A stretch of 64,000 nt of DNA from Margaritifera margaritifera (Eukaryota > Mollusca > Bivalvia > Unionida > Margaritiferidae), in the NCBI GenBank assembly GCA_029931535.1, contig JAQPZY010001684.1, forward strand, positions 2,171,001 through 2,235,000, given 5' to 3'. Within the stretch, counting starts at the first letter, position 1. The number at the start of each line of letters is the position of its first letter. This document shows positions 1-9,816 of this stretch, piece by piece. The notes under the pieces are model-generated. The model worked only from the letters and a program-made list of their open reading frames with translations. It made no database searches and was not told the origin of the DNA. A program made the translations under genes and the position numbers.

Positions 1-1270
1 AATTATGTTTAATTACAAATTTTACTTATGTCGGATACGCCGATTTTCCATGTTGGAGTAATATTTGTAAAGCGGAAAAGGAGAGATTTGCGACAATTTT
101 TATTTTGTCTTCAGATGAATTAGATAGAATTAGTTTGCATTTATGCATGGAAATTCAAAATAATTCCTGCAGCGTGACACATTTTGCTTTTATTTTCCCA
201 ACACGGGTCGACCTACTATTGAGCGATGCATTAACTCGACAACTTTCTTAAAGTATGTTGATATATCCAAACCTTCCTGAAGGATCATTAGTTTTAATAT
301 TGAATGTAGTTGTAACAATGAAGCACTGCCAAACAAGGAATAACTTAATTTACAAGTTTTAGACCATAGCTATCCGCATAATTATTTTTATAATATTCCG
401 CATTTTCTTTTTTTAAACCAATTTTGTTTATCGAAGTTGAGCATATTATTTAATTTAAACTTAAACCATAACACATGTTTTACCACCACCATCGCCGACC
501 CCAAAGATAATGGTCGAATAATAAACAATTGGTCAATTGCGTAGAGTTTCTAACATTGAGAGAAATCAAGCACAATTTATTTTGATTTAGCAAAAGCACA
601 CATTTTTCATTCCAACGAGCTTTCTCAACTAAATGAGTTCAATTTGACTCAGTGACCGTCCAATTACTTCATGGCACTAAAAAATTATTGGCATTTTGTT
701 TACAGAGCTAGACTTACTCACCGTCTCAATCAAGTGATACAGATTGATTGTTATATCGTCATAATCAAAAGGAAATCTCAGATTTATATTACAGATTTAT
801 TTAGGACAAGATATTGGTAGATAATTTCGGGCCAAAAGTAATAAACCCAAGTAGCATCGAGGTAATTGTGACTGCCAGCTGCTTAGCCGCTGTGGCTCAG
901 TTGGAAGAGCGATAATGGGATTTGATGACAAAACCAAAGTAATATCTGGATGTATATTGCTTTACGATTTTCGATTTGTATGTAGTCAGGGGTCTCCAGA
1001 TGGTATTGAATTAATTGCATATCAAAAATCACAGGCATTGCTTAACATTTATGGATTTAACTATGTTTTGCTGATTACAAGTTACACAGAATGAATGCTT
1101 TGGAACAATATTTAACTGAAAAACAAAAACAATCGGGATTATACACAATCAACTTTGAGATTTCTAATCCAACATCTACTGATGAAGGCAATATATGTTT
1201 TTGCATTGGATTAGAGGTATATAGCCAACGTGTTGCTTACTCATTAGAGTTCAAAAACACAGCGAATTAA
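1..1270. other. No gene recognised (left flank)
   Basis: AT-rich sequence with no frame resembling a known family. A tRNA-like A-box (TGGCTCAGTTGG) lies at 893-904 without a matching B-box. The decayed polymerase that starts to be readable near 1275 may extend back into the last few hundred bases, but I could not follow it. Confidence 0.4.
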
Positions 1271-1274
1271 GAAC

Positions 1275-1428
1275 TAAAATGCAATGCATGTGATCATCAC
1301 AGAAGATGATCAAAAACATTTTAACTTAACCGACATGTGCCATGTCTGGGAGAAACAAATGATTTCAAAGTCAGGACTACAATCACTTGACAGGAATAAA
1401 TGGACGGCCCGTTAATGACGACTGCAAT

Positions 1429-1519
<91 letters not shown>

Positions 1520-2293
1520 TCACATCTTGTCGGACTACGACAGCTATTTGTTTATCGAGGAGTATTGCTCAAGGATCCAGATTATGAAGTAAAATTGAAC
1601 GAAACAACGACGAGAAGTACATCTCGTTCAGTAAACAGTTTGTGGTAGAACATTTTGTTAAGGATATGACAGAAAGAGCTGTGAAAAGAACATTTACATT
1701 TATTGAAAACTATCGGTTCTTGGGCAATCTATAGGTCAGTTATATCATGAACGCTATTACAGTACCACGGGACTTGCACACAATGGTCGTTTGAAGATTT
1801 CAGGTGTTCAGTTAGAACTTTGACAGACTACGATGTGTTCCTCGTGATTGAAAGTGGAATTAGACGAGGTTTAAGTATGCTCCCTGACAGATACGCCAAA
1901 GCCAACCACGAAATATATGCAGCGACGATGGCGAAATAAATAAAATGACGGCGAATGCAATGAAACAAAAATATTATCTCTATTATATGCATATATACTA
2001 AAATTCTCTGTGATGGGCGATATGTCAACACTTGCCTATAAAAATTTAAGTGAGAAGAAATTGAATCGGGAGAGAAGAACTTATTGGAGATCCCCGATTA
2101 CAATAAAACTGGGCACATAGTTGGTGTTGATTTGGAGATTCGTAAATATTTATATGATTATTGCAAAGACTACTCTCTTGCACCTGAGAAACTGGATGAT
2201 CAATCAAACTTCAAAACAGCCACTCGCCAAATATATTATTTCCATCAAACCTTTCTACATGCGATGAAGTTTATATTAAAAATTATTACTTAA
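1275..2293 (+). pseudogene. Protein-primed DNA polymerase B of a Maverick/Polinton, 5' part, decayed
   Basis: Family B DNA polymerases of Polintons copy the element from a protein primer. Pieces of this family can be read in order but in shifting frames: 'VNDDCNLNI' (about 1410-1438, the end of a Cys/His segment), 'DYDSYLFIEE' (about 1535-1564, at the exonuclease II position), 'EKYISFSKQFVVEHF' (from 1612), 'SGIRRGLSMLPDRYAKA' (about 1850-1902) and 'DYSLAPEKLDD' (about 2168-2200). A long (TA)n tract sits inside it and several frameshifts and stops break it. The polymerase palm motif is absent here; it appears on the minus strand at 4.0-4.8 kb. The intact protein would exceed 1000 residues. 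The family call rests on remembered motif patterns, not on a database search. Confidence 0.68.
1433..1515. repeat. (TA)n microsatellite inside the polymerase relic
   Basis: About 41 perfect TA units lie between two readable parts of the polymerase B relic, so the tract arose or expanded after the gene lost function. Confidence 0.97.
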
Positions 2294-2912
2294 TAATATT
2301 GCAACCCAACTCCCTTGCCCCCCCCCCCCATCTTAGATCAAAGATAATTTTCTTCTTTTTCTGTTACAAAATATTGAAAACACATTTTCAGCAGATGATT
2401 TAACGTTTTGTAAGCACGTTATGTTCGTTTCTCATCCGGATCTATCCTAATTGTAATTTATTGACACGTACAACCGAAAATACTTTAAGACTATTAATCA
2501 TACAAAGCTTATAATCGTCGTAAGTCCCTGAGCTGGTTATATTGTTTGTCATTATTTGCGTACTGTATTAACCATGTTTACCCTTTAATTAGGTAAAGTA
2601 TACTAGTTAATGAAATTATATCTGAATCCACCGGTCGTGGCTGACGATGATAGTAAACCTGAGTTAGTATGGTAAAAGGCCGGTGTATGATTTCCCAGTC
2701 TCCGCCTTGTTCACGCTGAGCATCACCTGAAAAATCATACGTGTGTTTCAAATATCGGCCTTTTATCATACTACTATAGTTATAATTAGCCTTTTATCAA
2801 CCCACAGCGGTTTGATGGAACCATGGCGCACTCGAGTTAAGTTCCTTGATTCCAATCTATTTTCTGATACACACAAGTATGCAAATGTGTCTACACCATA
2901 AACTTAGAAGCG

Positions 2913-2968
<56 letters not shown>

Positions 2969-3480
2969 AAGTATATGCATAGATAACTGTGGGAAGGTCT
3001 GGTGTCTCACGGGGTAAGTCACTCAGTATGAAAAAGAAAAAAGAAAAAAAAAGTCACTCAGTAGTGACATTGACCGGGGTCCAATCCGGGACCTTCAAGC
3101 AGTTAGCGGGTACGGCCTAACTTCCGATGTAAACACGGCCTCAAAGATCGCAGGAAGTTAAAGAGGTTATATGTGTCTTATCTGCTGAGCAACTAAAATA
3201 TTTAGCAAGGTTAGCACCCGGTCCGAGAATGGGCTTTTGTAAAAATATTTGTTTGTTTGTTTAAAACGCGCTCATATGGCCTCAGTCGGCTTGTTTATTT
3301 GGCCTCACATAAAAAAGCATACGAGAGATTTCGAGAATGGCCGTTCTATATACTACCAATCAAGTGGCTGCATATTTATGCTAGCATACATTAACGTTTA
3401 CATTATTTTGTCCTCTATATCAATGTTTACATAAAAATGTCAGCACATTGAATGTCAAATTAGAGAGATAAAGATACTTA
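2294..3480. other. Non-coding stretch with a (TA)n tract and a short A-rich insertion
   Basis: No gene seen. A perfect (TA)n tract occupies 2915-2966. At 3016-3063 a 13 bp direct repeat (AAGTCACTCAGTA) flanks a 22 bp A-rich insert, like a minimal poly(A) retro-insertion. The sequence just after it, GGTCCAATCC near 3080, resembles a tRNA B-box, so a SINE remnant is possible. Confidence 0.5.
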
Positions 3481-3489
3481 TATATATAA

Positions 3490-3924
3490 TGGCCTGGAGA
3501 GAACATCCCTCCCACAACTTGTATGAAGCAAACGGAAACTTCCTGCCAAAACTCCTAACAACAAAGGCTACATCATTTTTGCACGGATAGATGCCAAAAG
3601 ATATTGAATGCACATCCATTTGTATTTGAATGCTTTCATGGAATGATACCAAGAGATCTTGTTATTGATCGGCTTAACGGAAAAAAATCTGATTACAGGA
3701 CCGTAAACTTAGAAGCTGTTACACGACGAATAAATAATTTGCACGGTGGAGTTGGCAAGCATAAAAAAATAGCACGACCTGTAGAAGCCACATACTTAGA
3801 AACTGGAGAGTGATAAATGTTTCCATCCGTGTTTAAAGCTGAGATATCACTTGGTACAAGCCGTAGGGCTATTCTTTTTTGTTGCAGCTGCATAAGAAAT
3901 GAATCTTGTTCACCAATTCGCAAC
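3490..3924 (+). pseudogene. HNH-type endonuclease relic
   Basis: HNH endonucleases cut DNA, and free-standing or homing forms are common in large DNA viruses and Polinton-like elements. The main open part, about 3604-3813, reads 'HPFVFECFHGMIP', then 'VIDRLNGKKSDYRTVNLEAV', which matches the His...Asp/His...Asn pattern of the HNH fold with the central His-Asn pair degraded. 'GGVGKHKKIARPV' and 'LETGE' follow. After two stops the same frame continues with 'FPSVFKA' and 'AILFCCSCIRN', typical of the modified-base/nuclease-associated C-terminal repeats of such proteins. The upstream half around 3490-3600 is frameshifted. It lies between the two polymerase pieces and on the strand opposite the 3' piece. 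Confidence 0.6.
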
Positions 3925-4034
3925 GTTTGATTTTCATTTTGTTTTGTTACAGCAGTATAAGTTTTGTCTTTAGATTGTGTTTAGTTCTGTGAAATATCTG
4001 CATCATTATTATTTTGTTTGCTTCTAAAATTGCC

Positions 4035-4800
4035 TTAAGCCAAAGTGTTTACGCCATTATTCAAGACATATGTTTTGTTGTCACATGAAGATATTCCAAT
4101 TTTATTTAGCTGTACAGTGTTCAAAACGTGGTGATTAGATTTGATGGTATTCATTGTCGCGTAATGTTTTTCTCCAGATAGCGCTTTTAAATAATCCGCC
4201 GGCGTGTTAACGCTTTTAGCAACACTTTGCTTGACTTCTTTGGCTCGCTGTTATCATTGATTGAATACATTTTTGCTCTAAGACCAACACACTCTGCGAT
4301 TGGAGTAAATGAGGCCTCATCTTTAAACTTACCAATAATTTTGTTTTTGTTGCTCGCGTCATATAATTTGCTGTCACGTGGGTAATCGGAAAATCAAATT
4401 TGTTTTTTGCAGCATACATACAATCGCGATTTCATAGCATAACGAATCTGTATCAATAAACAACATCTTGGTTTTGTCGCCATACTTTGCTTTGATATAG
4501 CCATAATGGAAGTCATATATATGCAACTTTGAAAATTTAAGCACTGTGAAACCGGATAGATATGTTTATTTAATTTCAGGTGCGTTTTCTTTCTATGTAT
4601 GGCAACTGAGTTTTCTTCACATATTTTTTATCGCAGTAAAAGCTGGATAGGCAACTAACTTGTCACGACGCTTTGGATTATTGACCAGTTCTACGTTTAC
4701 TCGTAGAAAAGGCCCGTCTTTTTTCTCTAAAGCTTATGTTCGTGCTCATTATGTATAAGGTAATTTATTTCTCTAATTGTTTGTTTCTAGCATTGATAGA
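4035..4800 (-). pseudogene. Protein-primed DNA polymerase B, 3' part, decayed
   Basis: This is the C-terminal third of the Polinton-type family B polymerase. Visible on the minus strand in order are 'LRVNVELVNNPKRRDKLVA' (about 4650-4705), 'KFSKLHIYDFHYGYIKAKYG' (about 4475-4535), 'MLFIDTDSL' (about 4440-4466, containing the DTDS metal-binding palm motif C), 'IGKFKDEASFTPIAECVGL' (about 4275-4335), and a tail ending at a stop at 4035-4037. At least two frameshifts separate these blocks. It faces the 5' part at 1.3-2.3 kb, so the gene has been split by an inversion or comes from two copies. The DTDS motif and 'DFHYxY' spacing make the family call solid; the structure of the break is inference. 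Confidence 0.75.
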
Positions 4801-4868
4801 GGGGCATTTCGCTTGATATAAGACATACTATGACGCATTAACAAATCATTATTGTAGCAGATATTTAT

Positions 4869-5210
4869 TCAACCAAGATCACTTAGCATGCGCCGCTGCT
4901 CTTCCGTAAGCAGCACTTGGCACTTAGGATTTCCTCTCGACTTTGTCACAGTAAGATTCAACTGAAAGCTCGCATGAGAATGTCTGTACAATGTCACGAT
5001 GGCACCAAGCAACAGTTCTGACTTTTCCAAGTAAACATGTGTAATATAAACAATTGTATCTGACAAAATATATAAATTCATTGGACAAAACTGTATGACT
5101 TTGATGAAAGCGAAGATGCCATTGTTCATGATTATGATGAGTACAATCGAGTCGATAATGCGCACCTGCATTACATTAAGGGACCGAAAAAATATACTAG
5201 AAAATATCAC
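4869..5210 (-). CDS. Unassigned open frame of the Polinton-like element
   Basis: This is a 113-residue open frame between the polymerase 3' part and the integrase, on the same strand. The N-terminal half is hydrophobic; the C-terminal part ends 'KCQVLLTEEQRRMLSDLG'. The short 'L(T/S)xxQ' pattern recurs in element-encoded core-like proteins, and a similar 'LSAKQISL' lies in the gene at 7.5-7.9 kb, which is the only hint of relatedness. The following stretch (5230-5480) contains 'YEQKYVLKDAIELDKFISF' on the minus strand, which may be part of the same or another decayed gene. No function is assigned. Confidence 0.25.
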   Translation of the reverse strand: MIFSSIFFRSLNVMQVRIIDSIVLIIIMNNGIFAFIKVIQFCPMNLYILSDTIVYITHVYLEKSELLLGAIVTLYRHSHASFQLNLTVTKSRGNPKCQVLLTEEQRRMLSDLG

Positions 5211-5539
5211 ACCAGAAACAAGTAGGCGCGATTTAATCTGTCCTATGAAAAATGGCGCAATTTAATGAGATCTTTAACAGATTTATCATGCTAAGCCTGC
5301 CAGAAAGATATAAATTTATCAAGTTCGATTGCGTCTTTAAGAACATACTTCTGCTCATAGGTAAGTCAGACAAGGCAGCTATGTGCAAACCTGTAGCCAG
5401 CAAACAAATATTAGCAGTGTACAACATAATTAGTTCTCAGTACTTGCCAGCAGATAACACTGGCGTCAAATTTTAGACAGCCGACATGATAGTTCCAGAC
5501 ATGATGTCAAATAATATTAGCTTGTTGGAAAACTTTTAT

Positions 5540-6375
5540 TTTGACAGAAGACAACTTTGTTCCAGCCAGAATTTGTTGTCAGACAGCAGACTACTTTGTG
5601 GCAGACAATTCTTGTTCATAAAAAATCCAAAGATAGATTCGCTATTAAGGTCTGCGATTCTATACGTTACAGAATTGTTTTTCAATATATCTGTACACGG
5701 TAAGCACTTCTTTGGTCCAGTGTGCTGTATGTCCTTTTTCAAACATTTTGTTTAGTCTAGAAATCCTGACCCGGTCACCGACATTAAACTTTTGTCTAAA
5801 AAATAATTTGTTTTGCAACACTATCTTGATTTAGTTCTTCGCTAGCCTGTGTTGGCGTCATTCCAATGCGTCTGGGTTTTGTATTGTTGTATTTATTTAC
5901 AAGCGACTGCAACACATTTACATATTTGCTCGTTTTATTTTTTGTAAACTTTTTCCACATCGCATTTTTTGTTAGTGTTCTTTAAATCTAACGACGACTG
6001 ATTTGCCTTCATTAAGCGTGGAATATTTATGAATTTTATTTTGTCCCAACCAGTTCTCAAATGTGTTCGGGTAAATTCGCCGCCATGATCCACCCAAAAT
6101 TTGTGTGATCTTGTAGCCATTATGAAGCGTATCTGATAGCGGCGCCTGTTTTTTTTTTTTAGTGACAAGCTCCATGCATACTTACTAAAAACACAAATTA
6201 TATTTAGCTAATACTTAACGCTACAATTACCTCTAGAATAATCATTTAAGTCTATCAGATCAGCAAACCCAATATTATCAACACCATTAGCAACCACTCT
6301 ACGTCATGGAAAACGTTTTCTCACTGGCTTATGTAACTCATCTGCAAGTATGTCATCATTGCCAACTGGTTTTCT
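5540..6375 (-). pseudogene. Retroviral-type (DDE, rve) integrase of a Maverick/Polinton, decayed
   Basis: The integrase inserts the element DNA into the host chromosome. Reading down the minus strand in changing frames: an N-terminal block 'ILADELHKPVRKRFPRRR' (about 6290-6345), the first catalytic Asp in 'GFADLIDLNDYSR' (about 6230-6270), 'FSKYAWSLSL' (about 6165-6195), the second Asp in 'KFWVDHGGEF' (about 6075-6105), the Glu in 'LNEGKSVV' (about 6000-6025), 'VNKYNNTKPRRIGMTPTQA' (about 5840-5900), then the C-terminal beta domain 'FNVGDRVRI' (about 5770-5795) and 'YRIADLNSESIFGFF' (about 5618-5662). All three catalytic residues can be read, but at least four frameshifts or stops break the gene. 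Its start overlaps the end of the phospholipase-like gene. Confidence 0.8.
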
Positions 6376-7037
6376 ACCAATTATTTTGGCGTGGAAAACT
6401 TTTTTTTCTTACTCCAAGCTTGTATTTGGGTCCAATAGTGTCTCTGGCAAAAGCTCGGTCGACGCTTTCTTGCATCCCTTTTGGTTTTATCGCGGCTAAC
6501 TCATTAAGGGTAATTTTGTCGCCGCGGTTTTTTTCTGTAATAAATGTTATGCCGCATTGCCGTGGCATATACCTGGTTATAGGGCTGTCGATCAGAAAGC
6601 GGTTAATTATTGGCATCCAGTTGTTTATCCAGAGGATTCCACTGACCAGTATATTTATGTCCAGGCAGAGTCCAGCCGCCTTTTGGTTTTGGAAGTTTTT
6701 AAATGAGCGAATGAAGATCAAAAGCGCCGCCATGTATTTTAGGACCCTTACAGACAGAACAGTGTCCATAAGTTGTATTGCCTTGAATACAAATATTGTC
6801 ATCGCAGGCATGCATATATAATGAGTAAACACAAATATTATGTGTCAAGTACGGCAATGGGTTATTTGCGCGGACATTAGCACAACCACCATAAATTGCC
6901 TTAACAAACCTGGATTTTCTTTTGCTGCAAACGGCGCACATTGGTTTTATGACGGAACGTCCGTTTTTAGTTTGAGATGAAGTTTCTTCAAGACAGTTCG
7001 TATTCTTTCTGCACGATAAACACCTCGAAGCTGTCAT
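6374..7037 (-). pseudogene. Zinc-ribbon plus phospholipase A2-like protein of a Polinton-like element
   Basis: Related proteins pair a short zinc ribbon with a parvovirus VP1-type phospholipase A2 domain that is thought to act on membranes. The ATG at 7035-7037 opens 'MTASRCLSCRKNTNC', with paired CxxC motifs completed by 'CAVCSKRKSRFVK'. After about 90 residues of linker, one frame reads 'GGWTLPGHKYTGQWNPLDKQ' (about 6635-6695), matching the calcium-loop position, and then 'YATAMRHNIYYRKK' (about 6525-6570), the HDxxY helix with the Asp replaced by Asn. A second frame carries the C-terminal 'ELAAIKPKGMQESVDRAFAR' and 'DTIGPKYKLGV'. One or more frameshifts, plus the HD to HN change, indicate a dead gene. 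It ends as the integrase begins. Confidence 0.62.
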
Positions 7038-7105
7038 TATAAATGGCAATTACATAAAACACACTTGGTCTCACTTGGAAATCATTTCTGTTGATTAAGC
7101 TTACT

Positions 7106-7525
7106 TTAAACTAACTTGTCATTGTGTAGAGTTGGCAGTTGGTCAAATTCCAGTAAGTGATCTAATGCGGATCTTCCTTGGCATCATGATCTGATAAAAT
7201 AAATACAATAAAGACCACAAGCTGAACTATTCATATGCTAAATTTGTGTTCAGTTATACTAGAAATATACCTTTTGATGGCATCGCTCGGTGGTAGGTCA
7301 AACGAATCAAAATATTCTGTAGCACTATTATCTGGCCTGTTGACGATGGCAACCGAATGTGTTCCAGAATCATCAACTCATTTTCGATATTTACCAGGCA
7401 GCATTCATTATTATTCATTTTTTGTGCATCTTATCTTTGGAAAAAAAACGCCACGAAATGATTGTATGTCTTTAAGCGCTTTCTCAATGTCAATATTGCT
7501 TAGTCTTCCGAGGTATTGAAATACT
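7106..7525 (-). pseudogene. Adenain-like (C5 family) cysteine protease, decayed
   Basis: Polinton proteases resemble adenovirus adenain and mature capsid proteins. The minus strand reads 'LGRLSNIDIEKALKDIQSF' (about 7460-7520), 'ECCLVNIENE' (about 7380-7410), 'DDSGTHSVAIVNR' with the catalytic His (about 7330-7370), 'EYFDSFDLPPSDAI' with the Asp position (about 7275-7315), 'NSSACGLYCIYFI' with the nucleophile Cys (about 7185-7225), and a tail 'LLEFDQLPTLHNDKLV' to the stop at 7106-7108. The usual Trp after the His is Ser here. The His-Asp-Cys order and spacing fit the family. Frameshifts fall between the N-terminal block, the His block and the Cys block. Confidence 0.75.
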
Positions 7526-7529
7526 CGCG

Positions 7530-7929
7530 CTTTTTTTTTTTTCTTTTTTTTTTTATACTTCCAATGCCTTATTTCCTTTTCCGTAGCCCCAGATATTGCT
7601 CCAGAGGCTGCTGACAGTCCTAACGAACAAAGTATTGGTAATATGTTTGGAAGCTAATGCTGCAAGAAGTGGTAGGGTTGCTGACAAAGCGCCACTTATG
7701 AGAGATATTTGTTTGGCCGATAAATTAGGGTTAATACACTATTGGAACGTTTTGCCGCATTAAAATCTGCATACTGTTTTTTTTTTCGCAAGCGCATGAA
7801 CATGTTGTTCCTGATGCTGTTAGTTGCTTCGAAGTCTGATGGACATGCCCGTATGTTTTTTTTATAAGCTGCTGCAATGACCTGTTGGTGACATGGCGTC
7901 CAAATAACTTTTGCTGAAGTGTAAGTCAT
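7530..7929 (-). pseudogene. Small core-protein-like gene with a hydrophobic Ala/Leu/Gly segment
   Basis: Between the capsid-like gene and the protease, the minus strand gives 'TGMSIRLRS', 'MFMRLRKKKQYADFNAAKRS' (about 7735-7800), 'LSAKQISLISGALSATLPLL' (about 7665-7725), then 'LGLSAASGAISGATEKEI' (about 7572-7625). Basic N-terminal repeats followed by an Ala/Gly/Ser-rich hydrophobic stretch are a pattern I associate with small virion or core proteins of Polinton-like elements; the exact role is unknown. A run of A on the minus strand (T on plus, about 7533-7553) marks the junction with the protease. Multiple frameshifts are present. The assignment is inference from position and style. Confidence 0.42.
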
Positions 7930-8003
7930 TTATATGATATCTTTGGAAAATTACATGAATCCAATTTCTGCTAAACAGTCACAGTCATCTTGCCACTGAG
8001 AGC

Positions 8004-9359
8004 TTAAAGTGTCAGAAATCTGTCAGAGGTAATGACTGCATAAACGTGATAGTTTGCCGCTACAGCAGGTTGAATAGTCCACTTGACTTTAACATCTGCC
8101 ATGGAATCTTTTGTGCGTTCCAAATGCTTAGAAACGTCAAAGTGATAAATAGTATAGAGGTTTGCAAATTCCTCCAAAGATAATTATTTTCCTGTATCAA
8201 CATCCTGGTATTTTTGCATAGCTTCATGAAGCATAAAGTAGGTTCGCAAATAATCTTTACTCAGTGGTGCAAAATTTAAACTCAAATTCTCGTTCAGGAT
8301 TTTTTCTGCTGTTGACTCTGACAGCAATGGGAGTCAATCCCATGTTGTCAAATATCTGGCTACTTGTCTCTTTGTCGGCATTCCGTGTGGCAAGTTGAAA
8401 AGCTATAAATACATGTTTTAGTAGCTCGCTGCCTGGCAATGTAGCTATTCTCCAGTGTAAAGATAATTGCGCTGGTAAATACGTAACACTTGCTCAAAAT
8501 AAAGTTTCTTGCTAAACCTGGACAAAAGATTATCCAATTCTAGCGCATGATAAATAGAGGGCGTTATTTTTTGGCTTCCACAGCGATAGTTTTGTAAAAA
8601 TAAATTGTCCTTCATCCACACCCGCAGGACCATGCATGTACGTAGTAGGATCAGATCTTTTCAAAACCAGCATGTGCTTAACGCCTCTAAAAACAGTATC
8701 AATGTCGCGGCAAAAACAAAAAAATATGGAATTTAGTGGCAACATCGAGTACACTTCATTGTGGCTGTCTGTAAAAGCGCGCCTTATTGCAAACCCAACA
8801 TTATAATTAGGATTTTCTGATCAACAAATGCATTTCGAACGCCTGTACGAATTTCAGCTCCGGTTGGCGCCGCTGCATTAGCAATAGGAGAAGCAGCATC
8901 AGTAAGAACTCTAGCACCTTGTTTGTACTTTTTGCTAACTCCTGTATTGCTCGTATCCTTGTACCAAAACATATTTGTTGCTGAACCAATCGAAATCAAA
9001 TTTCATGATGGTCACGGCGGCTGGCAAATAGTTCCTAATGTCTTCAACGGTCTGATTATTTATTTGATATCGCACTTAAACAAGCTCCAACCAATGTTTG
9101 TGACTGCTACTTTTGTATTAGTTGCAAAATTAGCAGGTGGAGCAGCAGTTGTTTGCAAAAAACCTTTGACATCAAGAAAAGCTTTATGTGGCAGCAAATA
9201 CACATCTTCATCACGTGTGTCAATAATTCTTGTTCCATGTTTGTTCATTTGATGCGAATTTTTGTAAAAATACTCCACATATTCATATTCCGTGGTGGAT
9301 TCGTCAAGGGGCGCTTCGTCAAAAAGCTTAAAATACTCTGGCGTAAATCTAGACAGCAT
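8004..9359 (-). pseudogene. Probable major capsid-like protein of a Polinton-like element, decayed
   Basis: The ATG at 9359 begins 'MLSRFTPEYFKLFDEAPLDE'. Readable blocks follow in order: 'TRDEDVYLLPHKAFLDVKG' (about 9160-9220), 'KVAVTNIGWSLF' (about 9075-9110), 'NMFWYKDTSNTGV' (about 8935-8975), 'VYSMLPLNSIF' (about 8720-8755), 'FRGVKHMLVLKRSDPT' (about 8640-8690), 'ELLKHVFIAFQLATRNADKE' (about 8370-8430), 'IFDNMGLTPIAVRVNS' (about 8310-8360) and 'HVYAVITSDRFLTL' (about 8005-8050), with a stop at 8004-8006. About 450 residues, beta-rich and placed beside the protease and penton-like genes, this fits the capsid protein of such elements. Whether it is the double-jelly-roll major capsid protein itself is inference. 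At least six frameshifts or stops are present. Confidence 0.52.
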
Positions 9360-9509
9360 GTTTATACATCGTCGTTACACACAAATTCTCTTTAGACCAG
9401 ATCTTGCCATAATATTTGACAGGTTAGGCAGTGATATGGCGGTTCACATATCGAGTTCATTTATAATATTTTCACCGCGCTTAGACAATATTTTTAGGCG
9501 GCACTAATC

Positions 9510-9790
9510 ATTTAGCGCTCAGCTTCTTTTGTTGGTTCAATTTCCTTTATGATTTCTTTGACAGGCTCCAATGTAACAGGTCGCTGAGGGTAATGTAGCT
9601 CTGTGGCGCTGACGTCCCTTTAATCTTGTCTGCAATTTTATGTCCCGCTGCTGATCATATGACTGAAGCGGCACTTTTTGCAGCACTAAGGGCAATTGGA
9701 GCAACTTTGTTGCTATGCCTGGCGCTGTCCTAATAATCCTTGAGAACAGCGTTGATAAAAATCCTATTATGATCTTTTTGTGCTTAATTC
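9510..9790 (-). pseudogene. Small Ala/Ser-rich element protein, decayed
   Basis: Between the penton-like and capsid-like genes the minus strand carries 'NKVAPIALSAAKSAASV' (about 9665-9715), 'SAAGHKIADKIKGTSA' (about 9612-9660) and 'EPVKEIIKEIEPTKEAE' (about 9525-9575). The pattern is an amphipathic Ala/Ser-rich helix followed by an acidic/basic Pro tail. It may be a small virion protein, but I cannot name it. One internal stop and one frameshift are seen. Confidence 0.4.
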
Positions 9791-9816
9791 GTATTGGCTT
9801 TATTTTAACAACTCTG

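Noticed and set aside
887..960. Possible tRNA gene at GCTGTGGCTCAGTTGGAAGAGC
   Set aside because: Only the D-arm/A-box half is present. No anticodon stem or B-box follows, so at most it is a tRNA-derived SINE head.
5252..5755. Plus-strand frames of 74 and 89 codons
   Set aside because: The minus strand of the second is clearly integrase C-terminal sequence. The first overlaps a minus-strand stretch continuing the same element, and neither shows a family signal.
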